Assembly (NCBI GenBank): GCA_003693505.1
Contig: QUZD01000054.1
Location: 62,001 to 126,000, forward strand
Direction: 5' to 3'
Length of the DNA stretch: 64,000 bases
DNA from: Pseudonectria foliicola
Lineage: Eukaryota; Ascomycota; Sordariomycetes; Hypocreales; Nectriaceae
The notes beneath the pieces were generated by a model. That model was not told the DNA's origin and ran no database searches. It was given only the letters and a program-made list of their open reading frames with translations. Position 1 is the stretch's first letter, and every line of letters begins with the position of its first letter. The position numbers were made by a program, and so were the translations under genes. Below, piece by piece: positions 32,846-45,300 of this stretch.

Positions 32846-35443
32846 AGCGTCGGGAGGGGTGCGCTTGTATTTGGATGGATTGAGATCGTCTACCGGTAAT
32901 AAATGATGATGGATGGCCAGGTCGACGGCTAAAATGGGGCCCCCGTCAGGACAGACATGCAGACAGACATAGACTACCTAAGTACTGTAAGTAAACTGCC
33001 CACTGTACCTGTCTACATGCCTACAGATTACGGATACAGCACAGTACTAAGCATGTAGACTTGCAAAGTTGGGGACCCCCCAAGCGGATCCGTCCCGGCC
33101 GACTTTTTTCTTCTTTTGCGGGGAGATGGACACGGCGGGCGGCAGAGCAAGATGACGCTGGTGGAGGCCGTTGTCTCACTAGAGGGCCAGCATTGGACGG
33201 GGTTCTCCTCTTACTGGACGCACCATGTATGCATGTACCTTGCGTACCAAGTACAGTAGCCATGTACATACATACCTTAGTTGATCGCTCTCGGTACTCT
33301 GTACTCTGTACTCTGTGCTTCTGTACTGGAATTGCACGTAACCTCCTCCCCAGAGCAAGGCTGTCTTGAGCATATGGACACAAAGCCTGTTTCGGTGTTG
33401 ACTGGCTGCACAGCATCATGGATTGCCCGATTCACTTTGCGCCCGCAAAAGCTTGTGGCAACGGCTCGGCCATTTGGGCCGTCTGCTTGTGGCGGGCTTG
33501 GCTGGCTGGGCTGGGCTGGCTTTGGACGGAACTGGACCCAGGACCCTGAGGCGCCCATGATCAGCGTCATATGTACATAGTAGGCACTGTGCAGATTACA
33601 TACAGCCGCACCTATGTACTGTACAACTGCCCCAGACAAGGCCGCCTGTTGTTACTCTCCACTGTGCCTGTCAAGCCTTTTGAATAGTCTAATATGTACC
33701 TGCACGTACGCACATATCTAGGTATATACTGTACCTACCTAGGTAGGTACGTACAGTATTCATTCGTTCGCATCGGCTCGGCTTTAACGTGGGGCAGGCC
33801 CCCGGCCCCCCCGTTAGATGATGGATGGCCACAAGCGCTCCAGAGAAAGGGCGCGGACATTTCGGCCTTTGATGCGCATTCTACGGACCAAAGTACGAGC
33901 TGCTGGCGGGGGAGGACAAGGGCGAGTGGGCTCGGTGGAGGATCCGTGGGGGCCGCCCCCAGAGAAACAAAGCGCCCTTGTGCCTGGCAGTCAGGGAGGT
34001 GGGAGTCAAGGTCAAACCGGGCTAAAGGGGAACAAGATGAAGAAAAAATGAAGAAGGAAAAAGAGGGGACCCCAAGTATAGTATTGCCGAGTATGCCCGT
34101 CCGGGGCTGCTGCAGACAGACAGACAGACGTACGACTGTCGCGTTACAACAGGCCAGCTCAGGCCAGCGGGTTTGGGAATCAGGACAACATAATCTGTAC
34201 AGTTCAGTCCAGTTCACTTCACTTCACTTCAGTCAGTACCTACCTGCCTGCATTGATAACATGCACAGGCACCCGACCTCCGTCATGAAGCGAATGGCAT
34301 GGCTCGGGTCGCTACTAGCAGCCACGGGTAAACAATCTACCCAGCTGCTATGCCACGTACATACATGTAATGGGATATGTCCCGTCCGGATTACTCTCCC
34401 CCATCATAGGTACGTAGGCCAAGAGACTTTGAGAGGCCGGGTCATCTCGGAATCGTCGGGGTGTGGAGACGCCGAGGTTTTCCCACATCGTCAATCTAAC
34501 GTACAAAGAGAGAGAGGGAAAAAAAAAAAAAGGCTGCTGGCCGTTCACGGACGAAGCGGCCAATGTCCGATGGGGTCGCTGTTTGCTGCTACCCGTTGCG
34601 TGGTTTTGTCCACAGCCTCCATCTCCATTGCCTGATTATCCAGAGGACTCTTGGCGGTCTGCTTCTTGGCATCCTTTCGACTCCGTACTACACGATACAT
34701 TCAGTACAGTACATTGGCCAGGTGGGTCAACCTAACCGTACACATGTATGTATTGTACATACATCCATCCATCCATACATGCTTATCTGGACGGATACTA
34801 CCTTCCATGTGTGCAATCCGCAGCCACATCTGACAATACTCCTGTCGTTTTACAATACATACATACATGCTATACTGTACTTGCACCGACAGCCCATACA
34901 TGGTGCCATTCCAGCGGCTCGTGCGGCTACCCGGAGAAATCCTCCAAGGGCAGGGTCCCAGGCCATCCCGCCCTGGGCCATGGTCCATCAATCCATGGCT
35001 GCTAGCGCTACGGGATGGATGGCGGGACGACACAATCGGTCCACTCGCCGGCCTCAGAGCGAGGAAACAGAGCGACCGTGATACTCTTCAGCGGCCATGT
35101 AGCATCCTGTAGCACCCACCTAGTTGGCCCAGGCCCGGGAGCCGCACCTATCCAGAGGACCGCCGGCCGGGCATTTGCCAGCACGGAATGCAATGCCCAT
35201 CGGTAGAATTGCTCCCGTCCGCACACACGGACATAGATACTGCACTGTATGGATTACTGTAGATGGATCCTGAACCCCCGACGACTCGGATCTCCTTGGG
35301 GTCCGGGGTCCCATCCGATCTCCCGGAGCCTCTTCGGCGACCCGCCCCACATCCCAGCCTTGACTTGCTGACCACTCCCGTCCCCCTCCATTCCCCAATC
35401 GGCAGTTACAGTGTGTACGTACTCTTGGGTAGGTCACTGTAGA

Positions 35444-35500
35444 TTCTCCAGCTCTCCAGCTCTCCAGCTTCTCCAGCTCTCCAGCCTCACAGCCTCACAG
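35444..35500. repeat. CTCTCCAGCT / CCTCACAG repeats
   Basis: About four imperfect CTCTCCAGCT-type units followed by two CCTCACAG units. Confidence 0.8.
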
Positions 35501-35552
35501 CCCAACCTCTCAGCCTCGTCACCAGCCTCAATCCCCCTCCGCCCATCTTTCT

Positions 35553-35602
35553 GCACCGCAGCGCACCGCAGCGCACCGCAGCGCATCGCAGCGCATCGCA
35601 GC
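35553..35602. repeat. 10-base GCACCGCAGC minisatellite in a leader
   Basis: Five consecutive 10-base units, three GCACCGCAGC and two GCATCGCAGC, ending 58 bases before the start codon of the SAM35-like gene. They therefore probably lie in its 5' UTR or core promoter. Confidence 0.9.
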
Positions 35603-35659
35603 GCTTCGCCGACGGAGATAGCCCAAGCCCGGCCCCGATTGTCCTCGCCGACACGCCTC

Positions 35660-36713
35660 ATGGCTTCCTCCTCCACGGCTGCCGCCGAGCCTCGGCCCTC
35701 GTGGTTCGCCGTCCCTGCGCCCATCCGCGGCCTCTTCGACCGCTTCCCCCTCGCCGTCTACGCGCCCGAGCCTCTGCCTTGCCGCTCGCCCTCGTCCACC
35801 CGCGCCCGCCCGAGCCTCCATGTCTTTGTCGACGATGACAGTGCCGTGCACGGCCGTCCCAGCTATAACCCCTCGTGTCTCAAGTGGCAGGTGAGGAAAC
35901 CCACTCATCGTCAAGGCGTCGCGCACTCGTAGCGTGGACAAAAGCTTGTTGACGCACATGCTCATTCTTAATGACAGACCCTGTTGAGGATCGCTGGTAT
36001 CGACTTCGACATTGTACCTTCAAACAACCATGCCTCGCCCTCTGGCGCCCTCCCCTTCCTCCTCCTCCCCCAGTCAGCATCGTCAAAACCGTCTGCCCCG
36101 TTGACGGGCGACCGCATACACAGGTATGCTCGAGACAATGCCTCCAAGCCCTTGGCCGACATCTCCTCCCCGCGATTAGAGGCATACCAGGCCCTCTTGA
36201 CGCAGAGCATCCGTCCTGCTTGGGTATGTCTTCATCTCCCCCGGCCTTCCTAGATGCCCAGGGTGCCTACCTACCTAGTACTTCCGACAGCTCACACCTT
36301 ACTCTGCGCAGCTTCAATCCCTCTACCTCTCCCCCGCCAACACCCCGCTCCTCGCCACTCTCTATCTCCCCAACTCACCTCTGCTCCGCGCCCCGCTACG
36401 CCACACGCTTCGTGCAGCTGCTACATCCGAGATCCTCAAGACCACGCGCCGATCCCTCATCCTCCCCTCGCAGCTACAAGCAGATGCCGTCAATGCCCTG
36501 CGCGCCCTCTCCACCCTCCTCGGCGACGACCCTTGGTTCTTTGGCGCCCACTCTCCAGGGCTCCTAGACGCCGAAGTCTTTGCCTACACGTACCTCATGC
36601 TTACAGATGACCTTCCCTGGGTCGACACTGGGTTGCAGGAGTGTCTCTTACAGTTCGACAACTTGGTGCGGCATCGAAACAGGCTGTACGAAAAGTGCTG
36701 GGGAAGCCAGTAG
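35660..36713 (+). CDS. SAM35/Tob38-like (metaxin-family) mitochondrial outer-membrane protein
   Basis: Predicted 292 residues in three exons: 35660-35890, 35978-36223 and 36312-36713. Both introns (87 and 88 bases) are phase 0 with GTGAGG and GTATGT donors, and translation is smooth across them. The N-terminus with WFAVPAPIRGLFDRFPLAVY, then LHVFV and the SCLKWQTLLRIAGIDF segment, forms a thioredoxin/GST-like first half. The C-terminal half is helical, with DPWFFGAHSPGLLDAEVFAY, the GST-C-like motif of metaxins and Tom37-type proteins. In fungi such proteins belong to the SAM/TOB complex that inserts beta-barrel proteins into the outer membrane. Assignment to Sam35 rather than Sam37 is my judgement from length and the N-terminal motif. 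Intron 2 contains the intergenic TACCTACCTAGTA motif. Confidence 0.68.
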
Positions 36714-37437
36714 TAGCTCAACGGCCGGAAATCCCCGAGAAATATCCAGGCATATGTAACGATATGTGTGCAGAGAAAAACTATAGAAGCAGCGTAGCAT
36801 CGACAGGAGCATAGGCACTGCAACACATGAGCAACACTTGTATAACAACCTATTCGTCAGGGGCCGTGGAAGGGCCCCAAGATGGCCAAACGCCCCCGAT
36901 TTATTCATTATACATGGAAGATAGACTTCACCAAGCACCATGTACGAAATTTGCTCAACCCCTGTGCATTTGGGGATCCCCGTGTCGGTATGGTGCGAGT
37001 GTTCTATGCGCTTGGCACTTGAAAAGCTATACCTACCTGCTTGTGTTCCGAAAAAAAAACTCCCTTAGCCCTCCCATTGCCAGTCCGATTATCTATGAAC
37101 GTTCGCCAGCATGGCACCGATATGCCACCAAGATACAAAATACCCGATAAGTAGAGTAAAGTAGTCTGCCTCTGCATGCAAACATGTAGTGGTCAGGAGT
37201 ACATGACACAATGCAAACAACCGTTAACGCCTAGCAAAACCATGACCAGAAACACCAGGAAGCAAAATTGGGGAGCAAGAGGGGGGGGATGAACAGCACA
37301 CTGGAAGATGTCGGCCAGGTTCTCGAATGATTTGCCCAGTAGACATCTATTCGACGAACACAACGGGGCGCTGTATTGATTGGGTGGTTTCGGAGTTTCG
37401 AAATTCAAGGGGTCGTTATGGAAGTCAATCTCCAACC
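36714..37437. other. intergenic region between convergent genes
   Basis: The 3' flanks of the SAM35-like gene (plus) and the Gid1-like gene (minus). Nothing else recognisable. Confidence 0.6.
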
Positions 37438-39755
37438 TCAGGTCTGCGTCGGATGAGGAATATCTTCCAGGATATCCTTGATCGAGATGAACGCCCCCTC
37501 GCCACCATCTTGGCGGAGATCTTCGAGGAGTACGCTAGTTTGTGCGTAGAGCTTCTCTAGAGACGCGCGGGATGATTTGCCGAGGGACACTTCATTCGTA
37601 TTAGAACATGGCCTCTAGCAGTAGTTTTGGCACGAGGTAAAACTCACATAAGATAGCCGAGTTGAGCTCTTCAGCCACAGCCACTCGGCCCTTCTTGTCC
37701 AATAGGTGGCTAACCTGGGGCTCTTTGAGAGGGTTGGGGTATGCCACTAGGGCCCATATCTCATTCAGGGCCTTGGTGACTTCCTTTCGTGGATCGTTCG
37801 CATATTGGGCTTGCAATGCTTGTCCATACTCAATCATACTCCTTTCCAGCTCCAGAAGCTCGCTAGATCTGTCCGTTTCGTTGACGCCCGCAGCGTCAGC
37901 CCACGCTGCAATGTTGCCGTTCATATCAAGGTCCATGTCCTGGGGTGCTGACTGGGACATGAGGCCATTGCTCTTCTGAGACTCCGCCATCGAGTTCAGC
38001 TGAGCCGCTTTGCGTACCATTTCGATAAACCTGCGGCATCGTAGCCGAAAGTAAACCTGCTCGTTGCCTTGGAGCACACGGGGGTAATATGCGTTGGTGT
38101 ACTTAAGAGCGCGGTCGATATCCCCTTCCAGAATGGCTCTCCGAATGCCTAGAAAAGATGTCAGTACTTCGCGCGTGCACATGTCCCGTCGAGGGGAACC
38201 TACGCTGACGGTTATTAGCATCCTCGTCGTCTCGAATATTGACACCAACGCCCGCAGCACTAGGTTCGAGTGTCAGTGCCTCCTTCTGTGACTGCATATC
38301 TTCGGCGAAAGCCCGCGCCGTTTCAATATAACCATCGTGTTGGAGAAATTGAAGGACAAGCGACTGAACAAGATCGGTTTCGTTCATCCCCGGTACCAGT
38401 AGTGACGTTTCAGTGGTCTCGATTTCGTTTTGCACAGACTCGCGCTCCTCCTGATGGAAACAGTCAGCTTGTCACTAAGTCAAGGCCGAGCAGCACACAG
38501 TACCTTCATCATGTCGTCAATGTTGTACACAAAAGGCGTCTGTCCAAAATTGACGCGGACGTGCTCGCTCGACTTTTTAAGGCTTACGGCGGGATAAAGC
38601 TTGGTCTGGGAGATGTTGTGAAATGCCGTTGCTAGCGACTCAGTCAGATCTTTGATACAACTTGCTTAGCCCACGTCAAACATACCAATTTTGACTCCGT
38701 TTTTGGTGAAGAAGGCCGTGTGGTCACGGAAATTGACACCGCAGCCAATGACATCGCCAGCGTTGTAGATAGGGCCGTAATGGCGTCCGATATTTTGCCC
38801 GGTAAAGCAGCGGCCATCGTCTCCATGGTAGCCCCAGGCCTCGGGCTCCCAGCCAACGGGTCGAGATAGAGTCGCCGTCTTGGTGGTAAATCCAATGCCA
38901 ATCGTTGCACTAAAGAATTCAAGTCAGTATCATAGCTCAAGACAATGTGAGATAACTGTACGTGGGGATGACATACTCATCGCGCTTTGCTGATAAGATG
39001 TGAACCTCGTAGTAATAAATGCCACACTGAGGGGGCATGAAATGATCTGCCCGCACGGCACAGGCCTCGTGCTCTCGGTCATGCTGATTTTTAGGGCCAA
39101 TGTACTTGACACTCAGGCCATCGGGCTGAATCTCGATATTTCCCCATTGATCATCCTTGTTCCACTTGCTCGGCAAGGGTGCTAACGACTCTTCTGAATC
39201 GACAGACGACGCACGTTCGATGACGGTGTGCGACATGCCCCGATGGGAGCCGTGTGGAAGATGCGCCTGCTGATGCGGGCTGGTCGTGGCAAGAGTAGCA
39301 GAGAGCCTGTTGGATGCATTCCCAGCCGACTCTCGTGCTTGCGTCTTGGACCTGTATGCCTCCTCGAGCTTTTGGACGTAGGTTGACCCTTCGAGGTAGG
39401 ACGGAATGAAGAAGCCCTCGTCATCATCCTTGGGCGGAGTGCCTCCAGTCTCTGCTGCCAGGAGCATGTTGAAGGCTCTTGAGAAGGATGGCAGCCCTCC
39501 TCTCCAGGGACGAGGAGAGCTACTGGCGGTCGCACTATCCATATCAAGGGTATCCGGTCGCATGAAGCTGCCGTACCCGGCAGCGCCTCCGTGAGTTATG
39601 TCACCGGCGGAAGACTCGAGGAGCGAAGTACGGGAAGGGTGCGTGTAAAAGTTGGAGGAGAGAGAGAAACGGTTGCGGGAGGAGGGAGTCGAGATGCCAG
39701 CAGGCGAGGCAGGTTCTGGAAAGGCCGAGGAGCCATGCTGGAAAGGACCGGCCAT
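37438..39755 (-). CDS. gid1: Gid1/Vid30 (RanBPM)-like SPRY-LisH-CTLH protein
   Basis: Predicted 676 residues in six exons: 39755-38977, 38909-38686, 38631-38504, 38450-38204, 38148-37648 and 37589-37438. All five introns are short (53-67 bases), keep the frame and have GT/AG ends; the last acceptor (GAAG) is weak. Residues 1-190 are Ser/Pro-rich and disordered. A SPRY domain follows (about 235-365, with YYYEVHIL, TIGIGF, WGYHGDDG and GCGVNF). Then come LisH (about 400-432, GYIETARAFAED), CTLH (about 460-520, RRAILEGDIDRAL) and a CRA region to the end. This is the layout of RanBPM and of yeast Gid1/Vid30, the scaffold of the GID/CTLH ubiquitin ligase that degrades gluconeogenic enzymes. The role in this fungus is inferred. 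Confidence 0.9.
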
Positions 39756-41966
39756 GATCGCAGCTAGAGACGGAAGAGCGTATGACCGCTGGCCGAGATG
39801 GAAGAGAGCAGCTGGAGTATGCTCCAGGGAAAGAGCTTGCTCTCGTCCGGGAAGCTGCAGTGGTGCAGCTACCACTCAGATGCAGCCGTTGGCGAGCCTA
39901 AGCTGAAGGCGTCTCGAATCGATGAGGAGAGGTCCTTGGGTACTAGAACAGGAGAAAGGCCGGGAATGGACTCGTTCGGAAGCTGGAAGAGAAGGAAACA
40001 AAGCAGAGGCCTATGCGTCGTCGATACGCCAGCTGAAGTCGGAAAAGGCAGAGGTTGAATGGGATCGAGGTGCACGCAAAGGCAGGAGGAAGCGTGTTGG
40101 AGAGCGGAGAGCGGAGGTCGGATGGGGTGGAGGTCCGCTAACGTGCCGTCACCATTGACCCGCTCGATTACGGCACAATGTCTCGAACCTGGGTAGCGGG
40201 TACCTGAGTGGAGGTACCTGGAGCTGGGATCAGTCGCCGGAAAAGGACCCTTGGCTTGGTATACCAACAATGGTGGGAGGGCAAGGCGATACTCTTTGTC
40301 ATCGCTCGGGAGGACAGAAGGACAGATCCATCTGTAGCCGGCATCAAACCATAGCAGAAGTTTTCCTTTTTGGCCAGTTATTTGCTGCAAGTGCCAGTGG
40401 TGTTGTTGCGTTGCGTGTCAGGCTTTCCATCAGATAGCACCCCTTGAACGAACGTGGGGAAGCAAAACGCGGGCACAAAGGTACCTGGTCGCAAGGTACT
40501 GCAGCTAGCAAGGTACAAGTATGTACGTCCAACCTACGCCTTGATGATGTGGTCACTGGCACAGCACAGTCGCTAGAGGTAAGTATCAATCGCATCACGA
40601 GGGACTCTTGTCCAGCCTGGGCACGACTCAGTCATTCAGCAACTGCAATTCACTAGCATCTCTCAATCGACGACTCTACAATCCTGTCGCACAACCACAA
40701 GCCTGGCGATTTCATGAATATGCGCCTTGTCAGCATCACCTGCAAGCCTGGGTACCTAAGGTAGGTACCTAAGGTAGGTACCTAAGGTAGGTAGATCATG
40801 GCATGCTTCTCTCCAACAGCTACCCAGGCACCGAGATAGCCCCCACGACAGGCCTCGGAACATACATGGTAGGTGTCGTCTAATTGCCTAGGACCACATG
40901 CATGCCTCCATACTGTGATTTACCGAGCTAGCTAGCATTGCACTCATTTGCCCAGCATCCTATTGCCTCACAGATAGGTACCTAGGTAGGCAGGGAGGTA
41001 TCTGATGTCGCGTGTACTATACATGGTAATGCCCCGTCTGGCAGACCTGGATTAATGTTCAGCCAGAGTCCGGTGACTAAGCCAACCAGCCACTCCATCA
41101 CATCACTGCCAGAGCTTGGTCCAACGACGTGCGAGAACGGCAGAATCCACATCGACGACTTCAACGGAAATTGCCCCCTCCCTCAGGCTTCCTGACACGC
41201 AATCACGGGACGCCAGGTACCCAGACTTGTCCTTGAGTTCGGCACCAACAATGCAATGAATGCAGATGATGCGATTGCGCCCAAAACACGGCCAAAAGTG
41301 CACATTATTGCCATGTGAGGATCAAGCTTAGCATGTCGTCCTCGCAAGATACAGAGACTACAACCGGTCGGCGTGCTAGATTTTTCAATCACACAATCAC
41401 AGGACCGCGAGGGATTGTCACCTTGTTGACCTGCAGTCTGGGCGCTTAACCCTCCCTTGATGCCACCTTGCGTCTCCTCGCCACCCGTCAGCAGAACATC
41501 ATGCGCCGGCTTTTTCTACCAAAACTGACCAACCCGAATGGAAGCAATTGGCAACCGTAGCATCCCATCAACCTTGCGCTTCATCGGGTTCTGACTACCT
41601 ACAGTATGTAGAGACATGAGCACACCCATCTTTCATCTGTGATGAACCATCTTCATTGGAAATTTAACTTTTTAAAAGTACATGAAACACGCTCTCCCTG
41701 AATGGACCCAACCTTTGAATCCCAATACCCGACAGCGTGTGCCCCTGCTGTCCCTGAACGCCAGCGACACCATGTCGCGTCCTGAGATGGTCAATTCTAG
41801 GACAAGTAATCGTCGCAAAGGACGAGAGCAATTTGAAATCCCGGTTTTACTCCCTTCAGATCCACCTTGTAGCATCTTGAAACGCCACAGCTTTATGTGT
41901 AATGTGACACGACTCCTTGCGAAAGAAAAAGAAAGAACCACAAACAAAGGAATAGGACGGAACGGT
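39756..41966. other. gene-free stretch
   Basis: This holds the promoter of the Gid1-like gene and the 3' flank of ies4. Repeated GTACCTAAGGTAG units lie at 40752-40790 and a TACCTAGGTA palindrome at 40979. I see no gene. Confidence 0.6.
40752..40790. repeat. 13-base GTACCTAAGGTAG tandem repeat
   Basis: Three perfect 13-base copies, a tandem array of the same GTACCTA/GGTAGG motif that is scattered through the intergenic DNA. Confidence 0.92.
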
Positions 41967-42906
41967 TTATGAAGCAGCGGCGATGGGAACGGGCCCGGGC
42001 GACGAGGCGTTGACGCTAGGGGCACTTTGCATCTCCACGTCGGCACCACTGTTGCTGTTGTTGGCGCTTTGTTCTTGGCCATTCTCCTTGATCTCTTTGC
42101 TGCTGCTGGCAGCAGATGGGGCGGCCGAGTCCTCGGTGCCAGACTCGGGGGCCTTCTTGGGGGGAGCTGTCCAACGGGGGATTTCCCAGACAACGCCGGT
42201 GAAACTCTTGAGGGTGAAGCCACCTTTGGCCCACTTGCGGCAAGGCTTACCGCTGCGATCGAGAGCGCGGAGGCCGGCGTTGATGGCGCCTTGGTTGGCC
42301 TTGGGGCCTAGTTTATGCGCGCCCGCCTTGTTGCTGTGGTCGATGGTGCCGTCCTCCCTAAGATCATCCAGTTAGCATGCTTTTGAGGGAACCTTTTGCG
42401 GGAACCTTTTGCGGGTACTTGGAGCGTGAAGTTGGCTGCGGGCCTTGACGTAGAATGCATAGAGCAAGAAAAAGAAGGAGGGTTGAAAAGAGTGTAGATG
42501 ACAGCATGACTTACAGACGCGGCTTCTTCTTTGGGCCTGGCTTTCCTCGAGGCTTGGGCACACCATCAATGGTGCCGTTGGCATTGGCAGCCGATCGCTT
42601 GACACCCTTCTTCTTGGGGCCGTCGGTGGGAGGGCCCATGACTGAGGGCGCGGGAGTGCCGTCGGCAGCAGGAGTGGCAGCGTTGGAGTCGGAGGCATTG
42701 TCGCCGTTGGAGTTGCTGACTTGGGGCACCGTGATGGAAGCGGCGGGCGAGCCCTCGCTGGCCTCCTGGACCGGCGTCTCCTCCTTGACGGGCGCAGGGT
42801 CGACGAGTTCGCGAAGCTTGGCGGCAGGGACAGCGAGGGTGACGACGAGGGTGGGCTTGGTGCTCGACTTCCTGCGGCCGTCGGCAGGCTTTGATGGTGG
42901 AGCCAT
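41967..42906 (-). CDS. ies4: INO80 complex subunit Ies4-like protein
   Basis: Predicted 260 residues in two exons, 42906-42515 and 42357-41967. The intron is 157 bases with a GTAAGT donor, and splicing joins KKKPR to LEDGTIDH through a split Leu codon. The early TLVVTLAVPAAKLRELV segment and the later basic block (KKKGVKRS, PKPRGKPGPKKKPRL) that leads into a conserved GLRALDRSGKPCRKWAKGG region match fungal Ies4 proteins (PF08193). Between them lies an acidic/Ala/Ser linker, and the C-terminus is disordered. Ies4 is part of the INO80 chromatin-remodelling complex in the nucleus and in yeast is linked to the DNA-damage checkpoint. The basic patches suggest DNA or nucleosome contact. Function here is inferred. 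Confidence 0.85.
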
Positions 42907-45300
42907 GAGGAGCGCTGTGGTGGTTTGAAGCAGAGGCGTAGGGGTTGGCGATGTGCGACAACAGCGGTGGGCTGGTTGTGGTTGGCTCAGGGAGGAGGCG
43001 ATGAGACGCGACGGTGTTGGTGATGGGCGACGGTGGTGGTGATGGTGGTGATGGTGTTGATGAAGGAAGCAGGATCGGCCAGGTCTGCGGGAGTTTTGGG
43101 TTGAAACGGACGAGCCGGTGAGGCGGAAAAGGTCTTAGGCTGGCTGGCTGGCTGCTGGCTGGCTGTGATCCGGCGTGGGCGAGGTCAGGGGTGGGCTTGG
43201 GGGGCTTGCGTGGAGCGGGAGATTTTGCTAGTTGGCGTTGGCGATGGTCATGGCGGATGGTGATGGGAACGGGATGCAGAGGCAGAGATGGGAGGATGGC
43301 GAGATGGAGAGGAGGAGAGGGAAATGGGAAACGGAATCGGGCATGGGGATCGGGAGGGGCGTGTCTTGTAGGTTTGGGGCCTTGGTCTCATTGTCATTTT
43401 CATTTTTTGGGGCGGCGCACAGCAAAATGGGTTGGTAAAGGTTCTTGACGAGCTCGCACTGGCAGAGCAGAGGCTCCCTTTCACGCTCCCGTCAGATCCC
43501 CAAAAAAAGACCAGGCTAAAGGGTACCATGTAAGAGCAAGGAAAGAGGTACGTGACGTTCCCGTGGCGCGTGGCCCCAGACAGGCCTAGCGCCTCTGTTT
43601 TGCGTTCTGGGCCCTTGCCAAGATGCACCAATGGGCGGCCGGCGCTGGGCCCTTGAGCCACCCACCAGCCACAACGCGCACTGATTAAGCCAGCAGCGGT
43701 ACTGGGGTACCTCTCGCATGCCTCACTCGCTGTCATCGTCTCTCTCCCTCGCTCGTCCTGGGAATCAACCAAGGCCCTTTTGGCATCAGGTCTCGACATC
43801 CTGCCATCGCAGCCTGGGGTAAAGATGCGACGGAAACGAAGCCGACGACAGCAACAGCGATGGCGCGATGATGGTGATGGTGATCACAATGCACCTGTCT
43901 CTGCGTGCTCATCATCCCCAAGATGATCATAGCCGCCCCGCCCGCACTCTCTTCCCTCCATCCATCCATCCCATCCCATCCCTTTCGCTCCCCTAATAAG
44001 ACCCAACCAACACCGCCGTCGCCAAGATTGCAGCCACGCTCTACCGTCTTACCCAAGCACAACCCGGAGACTCGGAGGAATCGGGGTGTGGAACTCGATA
44101 GTGCAGCCCCCTTGCCCTGCCTCGGCCCTCCTGTGGCGGATTCACCGGGCTCGCAATTTGATTCTGGGCTGCCCTTGTTGATTGCTCCATGCTCTTCAGC
44201 TCGCAATCACTCGCTCGCCTGTTGCGGATACAAATGGCGGAAGGTCGATCGCAGGCCTCTCCCCGCCCTCTGCCAGCTGTCCGTCTGTTCCTCCAGCCTC
44301 ATCTAACCCAGCAAAGGCCTCGCACGCACAGTACAACACCGAGTATGGATACACTGCGATGAAACCGGCCTTGGCCAGGCTTCCCACGCGCCGCCGGAAA
44401 GGAAGCCGACGCCATCACCACGTCTTCGGAATAGGACACCTCACCTGGGGAGCATCTCCCACCCCGCCAGGCCACCACGGCAAAATTCGCCAGTCCAACC
44501 AGCCCACTCACTCACTGTAGCCGATGCTCCGAAAACGCCCACTTGGGTTACCAGTAGTTCATCACTGGCGAGTGTAATGCATTTCATCATCGCCCCAACC
44601 CACTGTGAACCAAGCCTCATCATCAACCCGACCGAGTCAGGTCGCTGTCAAGTCATCATCCAGCGCCCACTATTTCGCGAAGCCAACCGCAACCCGTAAC
44701 AAAGACCTCACTCACATGCCTTGCACAACCCGTCCATTTCAATTTCAATGAGCACCATGTCGATGGCCTCTTGCTCGATTCACATGGTGGTGCGGCAGCA
44801 CCAGAACAACAATCCGTGGTGCAGGCGAACAGCGCGCTGATCTGCTGCGCAATGGCATCTCGTAGTCTGGCTGTGCACTCCATACTCCGTACATTCTGCC
44901 AATTCCCTGCCAACGTCTGTTGAACCCATGCGCCAACGTCATGACCCAGCCAAATGATCATGACGTTTTACCTCATCGTCATGTGTATGCCGAGATGCCT
45001 CGCGCTGAGCGACTTGCGAACCCCATGATTTGAAACTCGTAGCGACCTCGATCGAGACTGGTCTCTAACAAAGTGACGAGCTTTTTGCTCACACGCAGAG
45101 TGGTCTCTGGAATGTGCGCCGCTTGACACAAAGACCCGGCCACAACGAGGCGGTCCAGGACAGGAATGCGTTGCTCCTTACGACGGCTGGTCACAATCGA
45201 ACGGCATATATCAATAGCACCCGGCGACTCTCCAAGATGAAGCGCTGCCTTGGATGTTCGCTTACTATTGAATTGATACCGTCTTGCCATTCCTATTACA
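42907..45300. other. gene-free stretch between divergent genes
   Basis: This contains the ies4 promoter (with GGTGAT repeats near 43032-43056 and GGCT repeats near 43139-43165) and the upstream region of the secreted-protein gene. No ORF here has family features. Confidence 0.55.

Larger units (their letters stand above)
32646..35659. other. gene-free stretch between divergent genes
   Basis: Three kilobases without a supportable gene. It contains the GA tract at 32771-32842, TACAGATTA at 33022 and reversed at 34191, one TACCTAGGTA palindrome at 33736, and, nearer 35.5 kb, a CTCTCCAGCT repeat and a GCACCGCAGC repeat in the leader of the following gene. Confidence 0.6.

Noticed and set aside
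44979..45290. Minus-strand ORF of about 103 residues starting with an ATG at 45290, reading like protein in places
   Set aside because: It would start 11 bases from the start of the plus-strand secreted-protein gene, leaving no room for either promoter, and it shows no family features.
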